From Trissonchulus latispiculum (lineage: Eukaryota > Nematoda > Enoplea > Enoplida > Ironidae): 64,000 bases of DNA. The translations under genes and the position numbers were made by a program. The notes under the pieces were generated by a model. The model did no database searches. It worked only from the letters and a program-made list of their open reading frames with translations, and was not told the origin of the DNA. The DNA is taken from assembly GCA_030248195.1 (NCBI GenBank), contig JASAND010013124.1, positions 29,367 through 93,366 on the forward strand, in the 5' to 3' direction. Positions 32,321 to 45,467 of this stretch are shown in pieces. The number at the start of each line of letters is the position of its first letter. Position 1 is the first letter of the stretch.

Positions 32321-35300
32321 TTACAGTTCGTTGCGGTTTCTAATAGACGCAGTTGCCTCAGGGATTTGTAACAGTGAATTCGGACCTTCAGCAATATATG
32401 GCTGAGGTTTCACTTGAAGCCACCGGATAACTCTTCTATCATCATATGCTGCTGACCAGCTTTGGTTTGTAGTGTTTAAAAGTGGAAATCTTAAAGAGTA
32501 TTAGTTGGAAATGTAACAGTTATAACAGTAAGCATTAATAATAAAAACAAATTCTATGGAAGTGATGAGTAATAATATCAGTTATTTGACTATAAAAATG
32601 TTTAAAATAAAATACGAAAACATAAGCTTACGCGATCACCTATTGTAGGCGAAATTTGACCAGATGGTTCCAAATACTGCCGATATTCTATAATCGTCGT
32701 CGTTCCACGTAAAAGAAAACCAGTCGTTACCAGTATCAAACAACGTAAGATATGTCGTATCCAAGGAATGGTGACTGCCTAAATAATAAGTGGAAACCTT
32801 GTACAGTTTTTAACCGCCACTAGACATAACAAAAATTAAAAATAGCTTCAAAATTTTTGATTACGAACATATTAAGTTTACGAACGAACCTTGCAATTCA
32901 GGGAAGGAATGAAAGTACTGTTTGTTATAATAGTCAAGTTGATAACACCAACTTTTAGATTTCTTATTGAACATTTCAAGGTGTGCAGGTACTGCGAAGT
33001 TGAGCTCTGCCAACAGCTGAAACAAGCACGTAGGTACAATGAACCAGTTAATTATCTGTTATTGTTACACACCTAAGGCTTTTGTTCGAAGAAAAGGACA
33101 TGCCAAACAAAACATGTAAGCACAAAGCGGGTATTATTTAGAAGAAGCTATCGAAAGTCGATATTGCGAGTAAAACTCCTCTTATGTCAGGGTCAACACA
33201 GCAGCAATAGTTCGCTCCTTGCAGCCGATTCATGAGTGATTCTAGGATGACAAACCAAAGCATTTATCATTTTCCTATTTGTCTGCTAGGCCTCTGTGCT
33301 GAAGGTATTCTCAGCAGCAAAGGAAATTACACGTAAAATATACAATGCAGCAATTCCATGTCAGCGATTTTGCCAGACTAAAGTGGCAGAAAATAAAGAC
33401 ATTTGTTATATGTTTCATATTGGGACAAAAAGGCGTTGGCTACCTTCATTTGCAGACGATAAGTCGGCACAGCATTAGCAAATCGGTCCCAGTTAATGGA
33501 AGGGATATTATTATATTTTGAAGAAATAGTCCTCACAAATTGGACAAAATTTTCTTTACTAGGATTTCTGGGTAAATACAATTTTTCTGGTGGCGCAAAC
33601 AGTGTTGCCCAGTTTGCTTGAGAACCACTTGGAAGTTGTGTTACTATAACAAATACAGAAATAATTGACAAGTCAGTGTCTATCCTGCTAACAATAGAAG
33701 TTAAACGTAGTAGAAGTGACGCTAACTGAGATCGCGTCGAATTACTGGCTAAAGGCATTCGAAAAGATGTTAGGAAACTTGAGCACGACTACGAGGAACA
33801 GATTGTCGATAGCAATAACTCTTGAAAAATATTCACATTCTGAAATCGAAAGTTGTCATGTGTCTTGTCAATCGAAATCGAAAGCTGTCATGAAGAGGTT
33901 CAATTCCAACTCTAACCTCTGGTAACAATGAAACGACATCCGACTCGGAAAAGTCGAATTGCTCAAAAATTATTTCTCTAGTGTGTTCAGAGACGACGGA
34001 CATATTCCAAATTTTTTACCGTCCTACTGAAAACTCGCTCTCCGACATCGATCTATCTCGCGAAAGTTATTGAACTTTTGAAAACTGTTTGCAAAGTATT
34101 CTAGTGGGCCATACAACATTCCTCCGATAGTTCTTAGGAAACTCCGAAATGTTTTCTCCTGATAAAGGTAAATTGCCAACAACGTGGAAAGATGCAACAG
34201 TTGTACCAATTACCAAAAGGAAGGGTTCTCCTTCTTCTCCAAAGAACTATCGTCCTATAAGTTTGACCTCAGCATGTTGTAAAGTTTTTGAACGTATTTT
34301 GAAAGAAGCTATTTTCGAATTTTTGAATGCCAACTGTGTGATTGTCAACATGGTTTTCGTAGTCGAAGTTAAACTTTATCTAAGTATTCCACATTTGCAC
34401 TTTGCACTGAAACATGAACAATGGAACACTCATTCTGTTTATCTCGATTTTGCTAAAGCTTTCGACACGGTAAGTCACCTAAGTAAGGTGGTAAGGTAAG
34501 TACTAAATTGGATAAAAAATTTTCTGGAAAATAGAACACAAAGAGTAAAACTAAACAACACCTTATCTGACTATCAAAATGTTCTAAGTGGAGTCCCACA
34601 GGGAACAGGTCTTGGACCCTTGCTTTTCTAGTAGTAACCCTTTCAGATACAGTTTATACGCAGATGATGCAGAAGTTTACGCACCTATTAAAGCTAAAGC
34701 TAAACTAAAGCTTCTGAAGGTCTACGGGAAGATCTGACCAGGATCTGTGACTGGGCAATCGAAAAGTGTCTGGTCTTTGTTTTTAGCACTGCTACAGAAC
34801 CTGGTCACCCATAATATTTTATCGAGAACCAAAGTTTAGATATAGTGCACACCGTTAAAGATTTAGGGATCTTTTAACCTCGAATATGAAAACTTCAGCT
34901 CACTGTGAAAAAGTATTACAAAAAGCAAACAGGTTAACCGCATGCATCTTCAGAGCTTTCGAATCAAGAAATCGTAAGTTTTTAACAAAATTGTTTGCTG
35001 TTTTTATTAGTTCTTTTGTCGAATACAACTCGCAGGCCTGGTCCCTTTTTCTCATTAATATTGATTTCACTAAAAATGTGCAAAGACGTTTTACGAAACG
35101 GATCCCCGGATTACAAAACCTAACTTACAAACAATGATTGAAAGAATTAAACCTTGAACTGTTAGAAAGCAGGCGTGTCAAATCCGACTTGAAATTGGTG
35201 TACCAAATTATAAATAATGGGATAGAGTTAAATTGTGCTGACTTCTTCAAGTTTGGTAATCAACAGAATCTTAAAGGGCATAGTTTGAAAATACGTCCCA

Positions 35301-38300
35301 GTTTATGTAATAGAGAGGCTTATAAAGCCTTTTTTCGTAACCGTATCGTAAATATGTTGAATTCTCTCCCTGACAACGTGGTAAATACAGCAAATCTTTA
35401 CTCGGAAAATTGATAGCATTGACTTGATCAGATTTCTTAAAGATAGGTGCCTCACATAGCCAGCCAAGTGGCTTCTCCCCACCCCTTCCTCATATATATG
35501 TATGTACGTACCTAGTTACTCCGTATTTTTGTTTTATATCTTACCAATCTGTATACGTTTTTATACTAACGATATTTTTTTAGATTTCTCTGTATTCTAA
35601 TTCGCTCGTAATTTACATGTCTTTTGGAAGTAAACTTTCTTCTTCTTCGTCTAACAATAAACAATAAGTTTATCAATCATAAATCATAAATCAAAAAAGT
35701 CAAATGAAAAACTGAAATTTTCTAAATGGAGTTAATATTCTCAAGTTATCACAGCTTGTGATGGAGCACAACCAGTAATTTCATTGACTTCATAGTTTAA
35801 CCTTCGAGTGTAAATTTGACGTATTAAACAGTCTCAAGCTAATCTGTCTGCTGAATGACTTACCGATTGTAATGGCTTCATCAGTGCATAGGCCAATTAT
35901 AGCTGGCTTCTGCAGTACGCCAGTGTGAGTTTGTGGTTCAAAAATTATCACATTGTCAACAATTGGAGTCCAATGTAGGAAATCGTCTACATCAAGAGGA
36001 GTTTTCGTCTCCGACTATAATCAATTGTAGCAATCGTTAAAATGAAACAAAACATAATATAATGCACAGAAGCGAAAAGCAAGATTTGTCTAAGAACAAT
36101 AATAACAACAATATTCAAACGATTCAAAGGCTACTGTTCAGAAATGGACTAACCCATTCGATGCACGCACCAGTTCCAAAGAAGTAGTGCTCAAGCTCAA
36201 CCAGCAGTAACCACTGCACTTCTCACTAAAAGGCTAATTGCTTGAGTGTACTCGTGTTCTGCTTGTAATGTACTCTTGAGTGATTCGACTTTTGCTTTGC
36301 TTGCTATGCTTGAAGCGAGCGGTATTACCTCGCACATCATTAATTGTTGTAAATCGTTAAGAATTTCTACTGGCAAATATTGTAAACACTGAATCCGGTT
36401 TTCACTTGCAGCGCAGCCAGATTGATTCAGTATAAATTTGCTGCTTTCAGCCGATTTGTTGGTTAATGCCCACTTTGCAAAAATGGAACCGCTTTGCTGA
36501 ATTGTACCGTCGAAATAATCTAAAACATATGCAACCTTATTTTGCCAGCATTATCAATGCTAACTTTTGAGCATTTTCTTCTATTGGCTCTGGCTCTAAT
36601 GGCTCTGCGAGTCGTGGTTGCACTGCAACGATGAAAAATTGTATTTTTTATTTTTAGAAAGCTAACTATAGGTAAACAGCAGTTTTATCCTTTCAATCGT
36701 ACTCTAATAACAGCTGTCAGCGTGTTTACCTTGAGCAATTTCACTAATTGCTAGGGCTGACACAAGTGCGGAACCGGCACTTTCACCATTCAATATTATT
36801 CTAGACTGGTTGCCACCAAACCTTGAAATGTGCTTGCGTGCCCACTTTAATGATTCTAGAATATCCCACAGTGCAAGGTTTTCTGGCACTTCGCCATTTG
36901 ACGTGGTAAAGAATCCTACAAAACCAAGCAAAGATAGCGTATGACAAGGCGTACCTCAAAGATTCGAAAGACATTCTGACAATCTTCGAAACAAACAATT
37001 TCCTAAATTCAGTGTAATTCTGTTGTCATGTCGTAATTTGCATGTTCATGCATACAGAAACTATACAAGAAGCCATTGCACAGTCGTGAAGTCGCACAGT
37101 GAAAATTCGCCAAATGTACGGTGACCCAAAATTTCCCTACATCGCATTTACTTTTCTAGCGACTGAAAACCTTTATCCCAAAATTATCCCAAAATTATCA
37201 AACAGTTTTTTTGAAAAGTCGATGTTCAAAACAATAAATTCTGCTGAAATGACTGTTCGGAATAGAGTTGTGCAAATGTGCGGCGATAAAATGTGCAGTG
37301 GAACAATGTACATACAATGGGTCAAATTTATATAAACCAATATTGTATTGAACTTCATTTTGAATTTAATTGATTTATTTAAAAAAGGTAACCTTCCTGA
37401 CTTATACTACTTAACCGTTGGAAATTGCTCAATATATAAAAAATGTTCGTTTTTTGTGCCCTCATTCCAGCCAAATAAGCTATTTTGCGACTCGACTGCC
37501 TACTGAGGGAATAATGTGAAAATCTATATTTTTGCTATTGGAAATATCTTTCAACGCTTTTCTACGGTTAGATAGGCTATTAAATTTTGTCGTTATAAAC
37601 CCGTAATATATGTTAAAATTTCTTCATAACGAGGAGTAATTTTATAATATCTGAAGAGGTTTCCGAGATGCTCAGGCTCCGAATGACGAAACTGATGTCC
37701 CACAAAAATTCTTCCATTCTGTAGAAATAAAAAAGTGCACCCATCCTAAAATTCAGTATAAAGTCTAGAAAACCAAATTTAGTTTCCAGGTATCCATTAG
37801 AAAAGAATTTCAGGCTGTATTCTGATGAAAAGATGTCTGCTTAACACCAAGTAATAAAGGAGTAAAAATATTTCAAAATTAATGACTCCAACAGGCTTCA
37901 ATTTACTTACGCCGTAGGTGGGTATCTTGCCAAAATAAATATACAGGGAAAAGTTAAACTCGCACTTGTTGGAGAGTATTACCGTAAAATGTTTTTCGGT
38001 GGACTCCCAGAAGCAACATTCAAAAGCTGGAACAATTTTAAGAATTTTCAGACTCAAAACTTAAATTCAAAAGCTAGAGAAATTTTCAGGCTCAAAACTT
38101 AAATTCAGAAGCTGGAGAAATTTATGTAGTTGCTGGGTCAAAACTTAAATTCAAAAGTTAGAGAAATATTCAAAATTTGCATCTAGAAAACTTAATTTCT
38201 GGTAACATTTTTTCAAATCAGCTGAGTCAAATTACACTGGAACCGGTCCGGTTCCAAATGCACCGGTTTCGGTTCCGGTTCCAAAAATCCTTCCGGTTCC

Positions 38301-41300
38301 GGTTCTACCGGTTCCAGTGGAACTGATCTGAGCCCTATGGGTGTCCGTTCAAAACGTCTAAGGTCAAATGTCTAAGTTCATAACGTCTAATTTTTCTAAA
38401 ATTGTGTCACACGTTCATAACGTCTAAAATCATTTTTAAAGAAAGCAAATCAGGTTTAATGTTATTTTAAAGTAAATGTTCATGTTTTAAGATCTCATTA
38501 AATTAAAATCTACGTCTAGTTTCTTGATTAATTTTAAATGTGTTTAGTTTTTAAAATATTTCTGAAAATCCAGGGTGTGCAAATGACTTGAAACATTTAT
38601 AAAATTTACAATTTACATTACTGTTTTCAATTCAAGAAATTTTAGAACTTACGCTTAAAGTTAATAAATCAGTCAGTGTCAGTAATCAGTATTCAGTATA
38701 TAATCAGTGAATAGTTAATGACTATTGGAATACTGAAGCTAATGCAGAAAATAAGAAGTATATTTGGGACAATGCCAGAACTTCAATTTCAAGATTTGGC
38801 AAGACCCTGTCACCAATACCCAAGGGCTATAGGAAAACCGACCCAGACTCATAAGTAAAAATAATCACCAAAATTTGGGAAAGTTTAGACGTTTTGAACG
38901 TGTGACACAATTTTAGAAAAATTAGATTGTTTTCACGATAATAAAGTGTTATTGTGAATGAAGATCTATTATGAAAGTGTTAATGTAATGCACAGTTTAT
39001 AAGTATAAATAGAGGGGGTCAGCATTAATGAATATATGAATAGTCTGTTCGAAACATGAATATTATGCGAAAATATATGAAACGAAAATTTTACTGCTGA
39101 AATTTGAAAGCACAAATTAGTTTTAATTAATTAAAATATATCTGTTTTAATGTGTGGAGTGTCTGTGTCTGTGTCTGTGGAGTGTCAAAACAAAATCTTT
39201 GTTTACGAAAAACATACGTAAGTTTATGGAAACATGAAAATTCATGAAATCTTATATTTTGAATTTGATTTGATTCTTTGGACATAATTTGGAACAGGAA
39301 TCAGGATAATTGTGATTATTTTACAAAAATTCAGAAATAAAAATAATTTTCAATTAATTTACATTGATTACTGATTTAAAGTGTTAGTTTAGTTATTTAA
39401 AGATTTCACTAATTGTTCCCATCTATTTGTACTTTAAACTGTATATTAAGTACTATGAAAGAAACAGATTCGGTTGTTTCCTATTGGAATAGCCGCCTCA
39501 TAACGCATAGACTGGGCGCCCTAACGCACACACTGGGCGCCCTAACGCACACATTGGGCGCCCTAAACGCACCATGTCAAAAATTTTAAAAAAGCGCCCT
39601 AATGCATCATAGGGGTGCCCTAACGCAACAGGCGCCCTAACGCAATACAATCCGTAATACAGACATTAAGGCATAGATTGAATCTGGGGGCCCCAGCTAT
39701 GTAAACTGTTTGATTTGAACCACAGATAAACCTCTTGATTAAACTGACACTTAAGGTGCTGGTATCCTTTTGTGCAGTGCTTTTGTGGTGATTTTTCGAA
39801 ACGCTATAACTTTCGCAATTTTGGGAGTTGGAAAAAGCTTTATACATCGTTTTAAAGCTTATAATCTGTACATTAACATGAGCTTAACGAAACTAGCAAA
39901 ATTGGCAAAAAATAGCAAAAAATTTCCGACATGCTGACATCTGACAGACTGAATATAGACCAAAAATTTTTGAACATCGATTTCTCAAAACTGCAGAATC
40001 GGCCAAAATTTCTTCTTGTGCCATGATATGAAGAACATGTGAGCCGAGGGACATTTTTTTGGATTTGGCTCAACAAGTCTCAGTACTCCAGAAAATCCGG
40101 CAAATGCGCGATGACACAAAATTTCGCATCTTTCTATTCAGTTTTCTCACAACTGGAGATGTTTTAGCTCAAACCAAGAAAAATGTCCCTCCGCAATAGG
40201 GCGAATTTTCATTCAGCCAAAAACCACGCGAATCCATTGGGCAGTTTTTGAGAAATCAATGTTCAAAACAAAATAATCGCAATTTTGCCAAAATGGTTTT
40301 TCGGCGAATACCCTAGCTTAAAGCGACAAACTCCAGCGAATAGGTATTGATAAAATGCGCAATTGGGCGGTGCATCGATTGAGTATAAATAAGCCGGAAT
40401 TGTCTGTAAGATTTGGCAGTAATTTTCAAAAAACTGATTTCGTCAAAAATGGCCATTTTTGGACTCCAAAAATCGTTTTTGGCTTATACTGCCTTAACCA
40501 CTAGAGATAGCTCAAAAGTTGTAAAAGCAAAAATGTTCATTTTGGTGCCCTCTTTCCAGCCATAACAAGCAATCCGGTGTAGCGACTATGAACTGAGAGA
40601 ATAAGGGCAAAAACCAAAACTTTCTTATCTTTAAACCTAAAAATCCGGGACTGGTCCCAGAATGTTAAAGAGCACGAAAATAATGTATTTGGAAAGTTTC
40701 ATCCACTTTCATGAAGAATTGAAGCTTGTAGGGTCGAATTTACACAAAGCGATACCAGCACCTTAAGGGGGGGACTGCTTCGGGGTCAATTTTTATTCTA
40801 TTCTACCTTAGTTGTTTTGGTGGGATATTTACTTAGCAAGTTTTTGACATTGAAATCATAGCTCTGAGTTAAGAGAATACACCTCAAAACTGACGATTAC
40901 ATGCATTAAACATAATAAACTGGAAAATTAAACTGATTATAATTCAGCGTCAAACAATACTAGAAACTGGTGTAAGGTACCGGGTAGCATTAACTATTCC
41001 CGCCAACTCGTTTGGGCGGAAATAGTTAAATTGGGGTCATCCGTATTGAAATGCAGTTTAGAGAACAAGGTTATAGAAGTTATCTGAATGATTCTGACGT
41101 GTCCACACTCCACAATAAAAATAATTCAATTTTTCAGTTTTTAATGTTATAATTAAAAAAGTATCTTGAAAAATTTTAATGCTTCCAGTGAAATTTTGAA
41201 TGCTCCAATCGGAATTACCATGCATGAACTTAATTTCTGAAGTGAACTGCCGAAAATTGCAATATTTTTAACGTTGGGTGTAATTAAAGGGACTGTAAAT

Positions 41301-44300
41301 GGGGCTGCATAATATCAAAACGAAGCCTAAAAAATAAAGGAATCAAATTTGCCCCATGAATTATGCTTAAATGTATGTCATAACTTGTCTTGTACTCTAA
41401 TCGGGTATCTCAGGACCTCAATTTCACAAATCAGCAATTTCTCAAACTTGGCATACTATACAAATCGAAAGCTCTCAGTGCGTGGAGTTCGGAAAGGCTT
41501 CCATTTCACGTTAAACGCTGTTGAATATAGATTATGCTGGACAGTGCCTTTTCTCTGTAAAATCCGCTAAAGAAACGTCTGGCCATGCTCATCCGTCTTT
41601 AAACTGTACAAGAAAGTTTTTGTTTAAACGTGTATAACAAAATAAGCTAAAAACTTAAAGTTGATTTGAAAACCTTCTTCAGTTTGCTTTAAAGTCCTCT
41701 CGCACTCGCACGCAAATTGTACACAAGTTGATGTAACTCGCGGAGGCTGAACAAAACAACCTAAAATTCAAGCTTGGTATGCACAACATTTGGCCAGCTG
41801 ACGTTTTGCGAAATCGTTCACCTAAAATTTTCCAAGATGGCCCTCCTTCGTGAAGTGCATACCGTAAAGTCCTAGCCTATACTGCACAGTAACAATAATC
41901 AGTCCACGGCTGACAAGATTGCGTATAATTCCTGAAATGGGATACTCCATGGAATGTCCCATTTGAAAGCCACCACCATGAATCCATATAATCACAGGAT
42001 AAGATATCGTAATATTCTAAACTTAAAAGAATAAACAGTTTTCTTACACAGGTAGTTTTAGCTTTTTAATGTTAATTAGTGCTGCTAACATTGGTTTTCT
42101 AAGTTTCGTACAGGGTAACCCATCTTTGATATATCAGTCAATTTTAAAATGAAATGAAATGAAAAATGAAATTTGAATTATCAGCAACACCCATTTTAAT
42201 CTTTCTCGTAAGCAATTCAACTTCGCTTTTATGGCTGCGTTTTAAATCGTTGCGGGTACAAATTTCTGCTGGATAATTGGGTTGATCTGGTAAAACTACG
42301 CTGTGGGATCGACAACGTGGCACCAGTGGCCGAGCAGTTTGAGACAGGAAAGATGTTGAACTGTGAGAAATCAAATGATAAGTTCATATTTTTATGAAAT
42401 CTTACATCAAATTAAGTGACCTTATTTAACGGATTGGACTTTTCTACGATCCAGTCAATCAAACAGTCAATCGTGCATCCGATTGAGCTAGACTCGGATA
42501 CTCAGAATCGAAATCAGCTTGGTGGTTTTCCTACTTTCCTATCTGAGAACGTGGCTCCTCTCACCGAACCTTTCTGCAGCCTCTTTTTTCCGTCAGCACC
42601 TATCCCAGGAGATTTAGATTTAATTGCTGCTGATCTGGTGGGGGTAGCTTTTGTCGACACGCACTTAGTGATGTGGATCGGATCGGCGGATCGGATCGGA
42701 TCGGCCGGATAGGATCGGCTTGATTTTTGCGGATCGCCGATCCGGCAAATGAGGCAAATTTTGAAAATTTGTACTAATTTTTTACAAAATTGCCAAATTT
42801 TTTCACAGAAATTTTCAAATCTTTTCTAAATTTTGTTGAAATGTGTTGTTCTGTTGTTGTTGTTGTTGTTGTTGTTCAGTTGTTTTTGTTTTATGTTATA
42901 ATTCTTATATGTATATACAAAAAAGTCAGACTGGTGTAATATTTCCTGCTAATTAATTTTTGGACAGTCTGTCCACTTTTTAAATTCAGTATCGCTTACT
43001 GCTGACAGTGACTTATTCTGGTATGATTAAAAGTTCTCAACTAAAAGGAACGTCTGAAATGGGAAGGAAAATTTTTCTCCCAAGTGCGTTTGCTCCGAAG
43101 TGGAAAGTCAGCAAAATCCGGCCGGACGCACTTTTGTATATGCTATTGTACTACTAAAATTGTGTTCGGTCATTTATTCAAACTTATGCTTTTAGAGCAA
43201 ACCCCAGCAATATATTTTTAGAATCGTCCTGAACTGGAGCTTTAGAACAACCTGATATCGGGATTGAATCACGAAAAATATTAATTATTTAATTTATTAA
43301 AAATATTTAATTTCTCCAAAATTTTGCCACATTCAAAATTTTGTATCCATGATTGAATGGAGCTATTCCAGCTGCATATTTTGTACTTGCATTTGAATGA
43401 TAGGGTATTATGTAAAAGCTAATTTGATTAGCTAAGCTAAGCTAGCTAAGCTGATTTTGGCTGCCGATCCGATCCGATCCACATCACTATACGTACTACT
43501 TTGGTTGACTTGACGGCAACCGGTGCTACTCCTGCACGGCCGACCGCCTTTTCAAAAGAACCGCAGAGAGCAGCAGACAAAAGTTATCTTTCAGTGCTTA
43601 TGCTGGACACCTCAATAAAAATAAAAACATTCAGTTGATGTGATCATTGCTTGTTGCTTGTTCAGTTGAGTAACTTGCCGCTATTTAGTACATTGCAATA
43701 CCAATAGAAACTAGTTAGTTATAGTAGCTTTCTAGACTCTTACCGCAGGCGTTAGAATATTCAGGAATAAACAGTCTTCACTTTGTAGGGTGGCGGTTCT
43801 ATTGTAGATAAGCTGAATGCAAGGAATTGGAGGTGACTCAGCCGGCAGTATGCCGTCCCATGGATCCACAGGCACCGGCTTCTAAAACAAAATATAATAT
43901 AGTACAATATTTTACGTAGAAAGTATATCATCCTATTTAAAATCGTTTTAAGTCAACGCAGACTGTTAGTCGAGATATGCATACATATACTGGAGAAACG
44001 TTTGGTTTCAAAAATTTAACAGTCTTATGTCTAAACGGGGTTTGTATAATCCAATCAGTTTATCTTTAACAGCTCTGCCTTCTTTGATTGGGTCTTGTCT
44101 TGATTACACCCCTCCCACCACTCAATGTTCTTAAACCTTGATCAAATGAGCTGAAATTTGGTATGGGTATGTTTTTGACCACGCTGTGTTCAAATATAGC
44201 TAAATTTTTCGATTTACAATATTTGATTTTTTCGATTCTCAAGGGGAACCAAAGGGAACTGAAAATTTTTTGCCTTCAATTTTGCTGAAGTTGTATGTAG

Positions 44301-45033
44301 GGGTTTTTTGAGCCATAGAACACGAATCAGAAGTCTGTTTTTTATTTTCAACTTTTCGTTAGTTCGGTATAAGCTAACGTTATAAGCTTACGATTTAAGC
44401 TTGTACTGAGCTATAACGAATTGAATTGAAAAACGGACTACAGTTTCGTGTTCTACGCATATTACGACAATTTGCATTTTATTATTCTTAAGAGCGGTCT
44501 CCATTTGAGACAGAGTGTGTATTAGCCAATCAGATTGCAGGAGTTTATTACAGTTTATCTCATTATTCAATTCGGCGTTTCAATTGGGAGACGGATACGC
44601 CAGTAATTTCAAACTACAATAATCCTTCGTGACCGAATCTTTCTTGGACAATTGAACATATTCAACATTTAAAAAACTCTTGTTCAACGAGAGTAAGATA
44701 TGCTAACCATTAAGCTCTGTTAATTAGAGTGCCAACCACTTCACGCAATGGATATATTTGTTACTGAAGTGTACTTCAAGTCCTAACATCGCTTGCTGTT
44801 GGAAATTGAGCTAACTCTACCTTGAAACGAAGGTTTCCCAGAGGCGGCTTTGCATATGGCACTCCCAGGAATTGGTTTGCACAAAGATCATTAATGCAAA
44901 CCTTTCGTCCCTCAACAGTGCCTAGAGCAGTGCGCACCTGCACACTCTCTTTGACTGTTAAAACAGAGCAATGGGACAAACTTGGGAGTAAAATGGACAA
45001 CAGGGCACAATAAGTTGGAGTACTCAAGTACAT
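32321..45033 (-). CDS. Type-B carboxylesterase / cholinesterase family protein, ten exons, complete
   Basis: Exons: 44821-45033, 43744-43881, 41863-42016, 36730-36915, 36329-36519, 35864-36014, 33444-33643, 32890-33016, 32640-32778, 32321-32459. Every junction has GT-AG borders and consistent phase, giving 545 residues, the usual family length. Landmarks: signal peptide about 1-22; FLGVPYAKPP; disulfide pair PIPCIQ and SEDCLFLN; oxyanion hole HGGGF; nucleophile elbow GESAG (Ser214); acid in CTDEAI (Glu340); GSHHSLD (His457, H-x-x-D); WSNFAYN near the end. It ends IRNRNEL-stop without a membrane or GPI anchor, so a secreted serine hydrolase is expected. The acid residue and length fit both detoxifying carboxylesterases and cholinesterases; the choline-site Trp pattern cannot be judged by eye, so substrate is open. 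Introns contain a LINE fossil, a hAT-like MITE and at least four other repeats. Confidence 0.93.
33716..35690 (+). pseudogene. 5'-truncated, decayed CR1/L2-like LINE in an esterase intron
   Basis: Pieces of a reverse transcriptase in several frames: NYRPISLTSACCKVFERILK (34242-34301), YLDFAKAFDTVSH (34440-34478), GVPQG-like GGAGTCCCACAGGGAACAGG (34591-34610), a YADD region near 34660, then FTKRIPG and LELLESRRVKSDLKLVYQII (34886-35413). The spacing of blocks matches the intact LINE ORF2 at 46727-49600, of which it is a diverged relative. Stops, frameshifts and deletions make it dead. It ends in AATCATAAATCATAAATC repeats at 35677-35694. It sits between esterase exons 6 and 7, on the opposite strand. 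Confidence 0.85.
37080..37760. mobile_element. Diverged copy of the element at 39751-40766, in an esterase intron
   Basis: Stretches such as GATGTTCAAAACAATAAATT, TTTTGTGCCCTCATTCCAGCC and GAGGGAATAATGTGAAAA match, in the same order, segments of 39751-40766 (about 40090-40640). The ends are eroded, so limits are approximate. Frames of 60-80 residues on both strands are chance. Confidence 0.55.
38235..38319. repeat. 85-bp palindromic repeat of GGTTCCGGTTCC units
   Basis: CACTGGAACCGGT at the left is mirrored by ACCGGTTCCAGTG at the right. The interior is GGTTCCGGTTCC repeats in both orientations. It lies in the large esterase intron. Confidence 0.65.
38386..38926. mobile_element. MITE with TCTAATTTTTCTAAAATTG inverted ends
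   Basis: TCTAATTTTTCTAAAATTGTGTCACACGTTC at 38386 is mirrored at 38895-38926. Further AACGTCTAA repeats extend left to about 38350. It abuts and apparently truncates the GCGTTAGGGCGC-family copy that begins at 38927. The interior is non-coding. Confidence 0.65.
38927..39650 (-). mobile_element. GCGTTAGGGCGC-family element, copy 2 (truncated)
   Basis: In inverted orientation this matches the two interior flanks and the repeat-rich terminus of the element at 2218-4615. The right end (39495-39650) has seven or so GGGCGCCCTAACGCA-like units. The other terminus is missing, replaced by the MITE ending at 38926. It lacks the two insertions seen in copy 1, which is how these were recognised. It lies in the esterase intron between exons 3 and 4. 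Confidence 0.75.
39751..40766. mobile_element. 1-kb non-autonomous element with TTAAGGTGCTGGTATC ends
   Basis: TTAAGGTGCTGGTATCCTTTTGTG at the left is mirrored by CACAAAGCGATACCAGCACCTTAA at the right. The interior is AT-rich with repeated CAAAAATTT-type sequence and no open frame. TTAA at both borders may be the target site. End design resembles that of 3421-4410, and body sequence matches 37080-37760. Confidence 0.7.
40767..41862. other. Esterase intron, nothing further recognised
   Basis: AT-rich intron sequence. The 73-residue plus-strand frame at 41349-41570 has no coding signature. Confidence 0.35.
42666..43489. mobile_element. 824-bp hAT-like MITE with GGATCGGATCGG repeat termini
   Basis: Ends TAGTGATGTGGATCGGATCGG and, inverted, CCGATCCGATCCACATCACTA. 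Flanking 8-mers CACGCACT (42658-42665) and TACGTACT (43490-43497) differ by two transitions, consistent with an aged 8-bp duplication. The termini consist of GGATC/GATCGG short tandem units. The interior has a (GTT)n run near 42855 and AGCTA repeats near 43425. Located in esterase intron 2. Confidence 0.7.
43990..44640. repeat. Inverted repeat region in esterase intron 1
   Basis: ATAGAACACGAATCAGAAGTC (44317) is mirrored with changes around 44427-44455 (GGACTACAGTTTCGTGTTCTA), forming a hairpin about 140 bp long. Outer parts (AATCCAATCAG / AGCCAATCAG) suggest a larger eroded foldback. Limits are approximate. Confidence 0.4.
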
Positions 45034-45467
45034 GATTCAGACATTCGTGCAATAGGGTAAATACCACAGGCGGGCCCACTGCAGGAAATCTGGCCAATTT
45101 TCGGTAAGCCAGAAGAAACGGGGATGTTTTCTTTGTAAAATCCCAAACCAATTTAGTTTTTTAGAGAAAAACAAAATGAAGTCTAGCTCTCCAGACATTT
45201 CCTTTCGTTCAGCATGGCTTGTCGTCATGGCTTTTGATGCGGAAAATCAATTCTGGTTTAGAGGAAGGCTCACAGGACAAGTGCATAAGCTCTCTCTAAT
45301 GGCAGACCTCAAAAGACAAATGAAACGGGAAGGAAGCTCAAGATCCAGCTGTTTATCAAATTAGCCAGCGGGTATAACACAAAACTTTTATTTTAATTGT
45401 TAAAATTAAATTAAAATTTTGATAAGCTAAAGCAGTGAAGAATGCTGAACACCACCAAGAAAATAAT

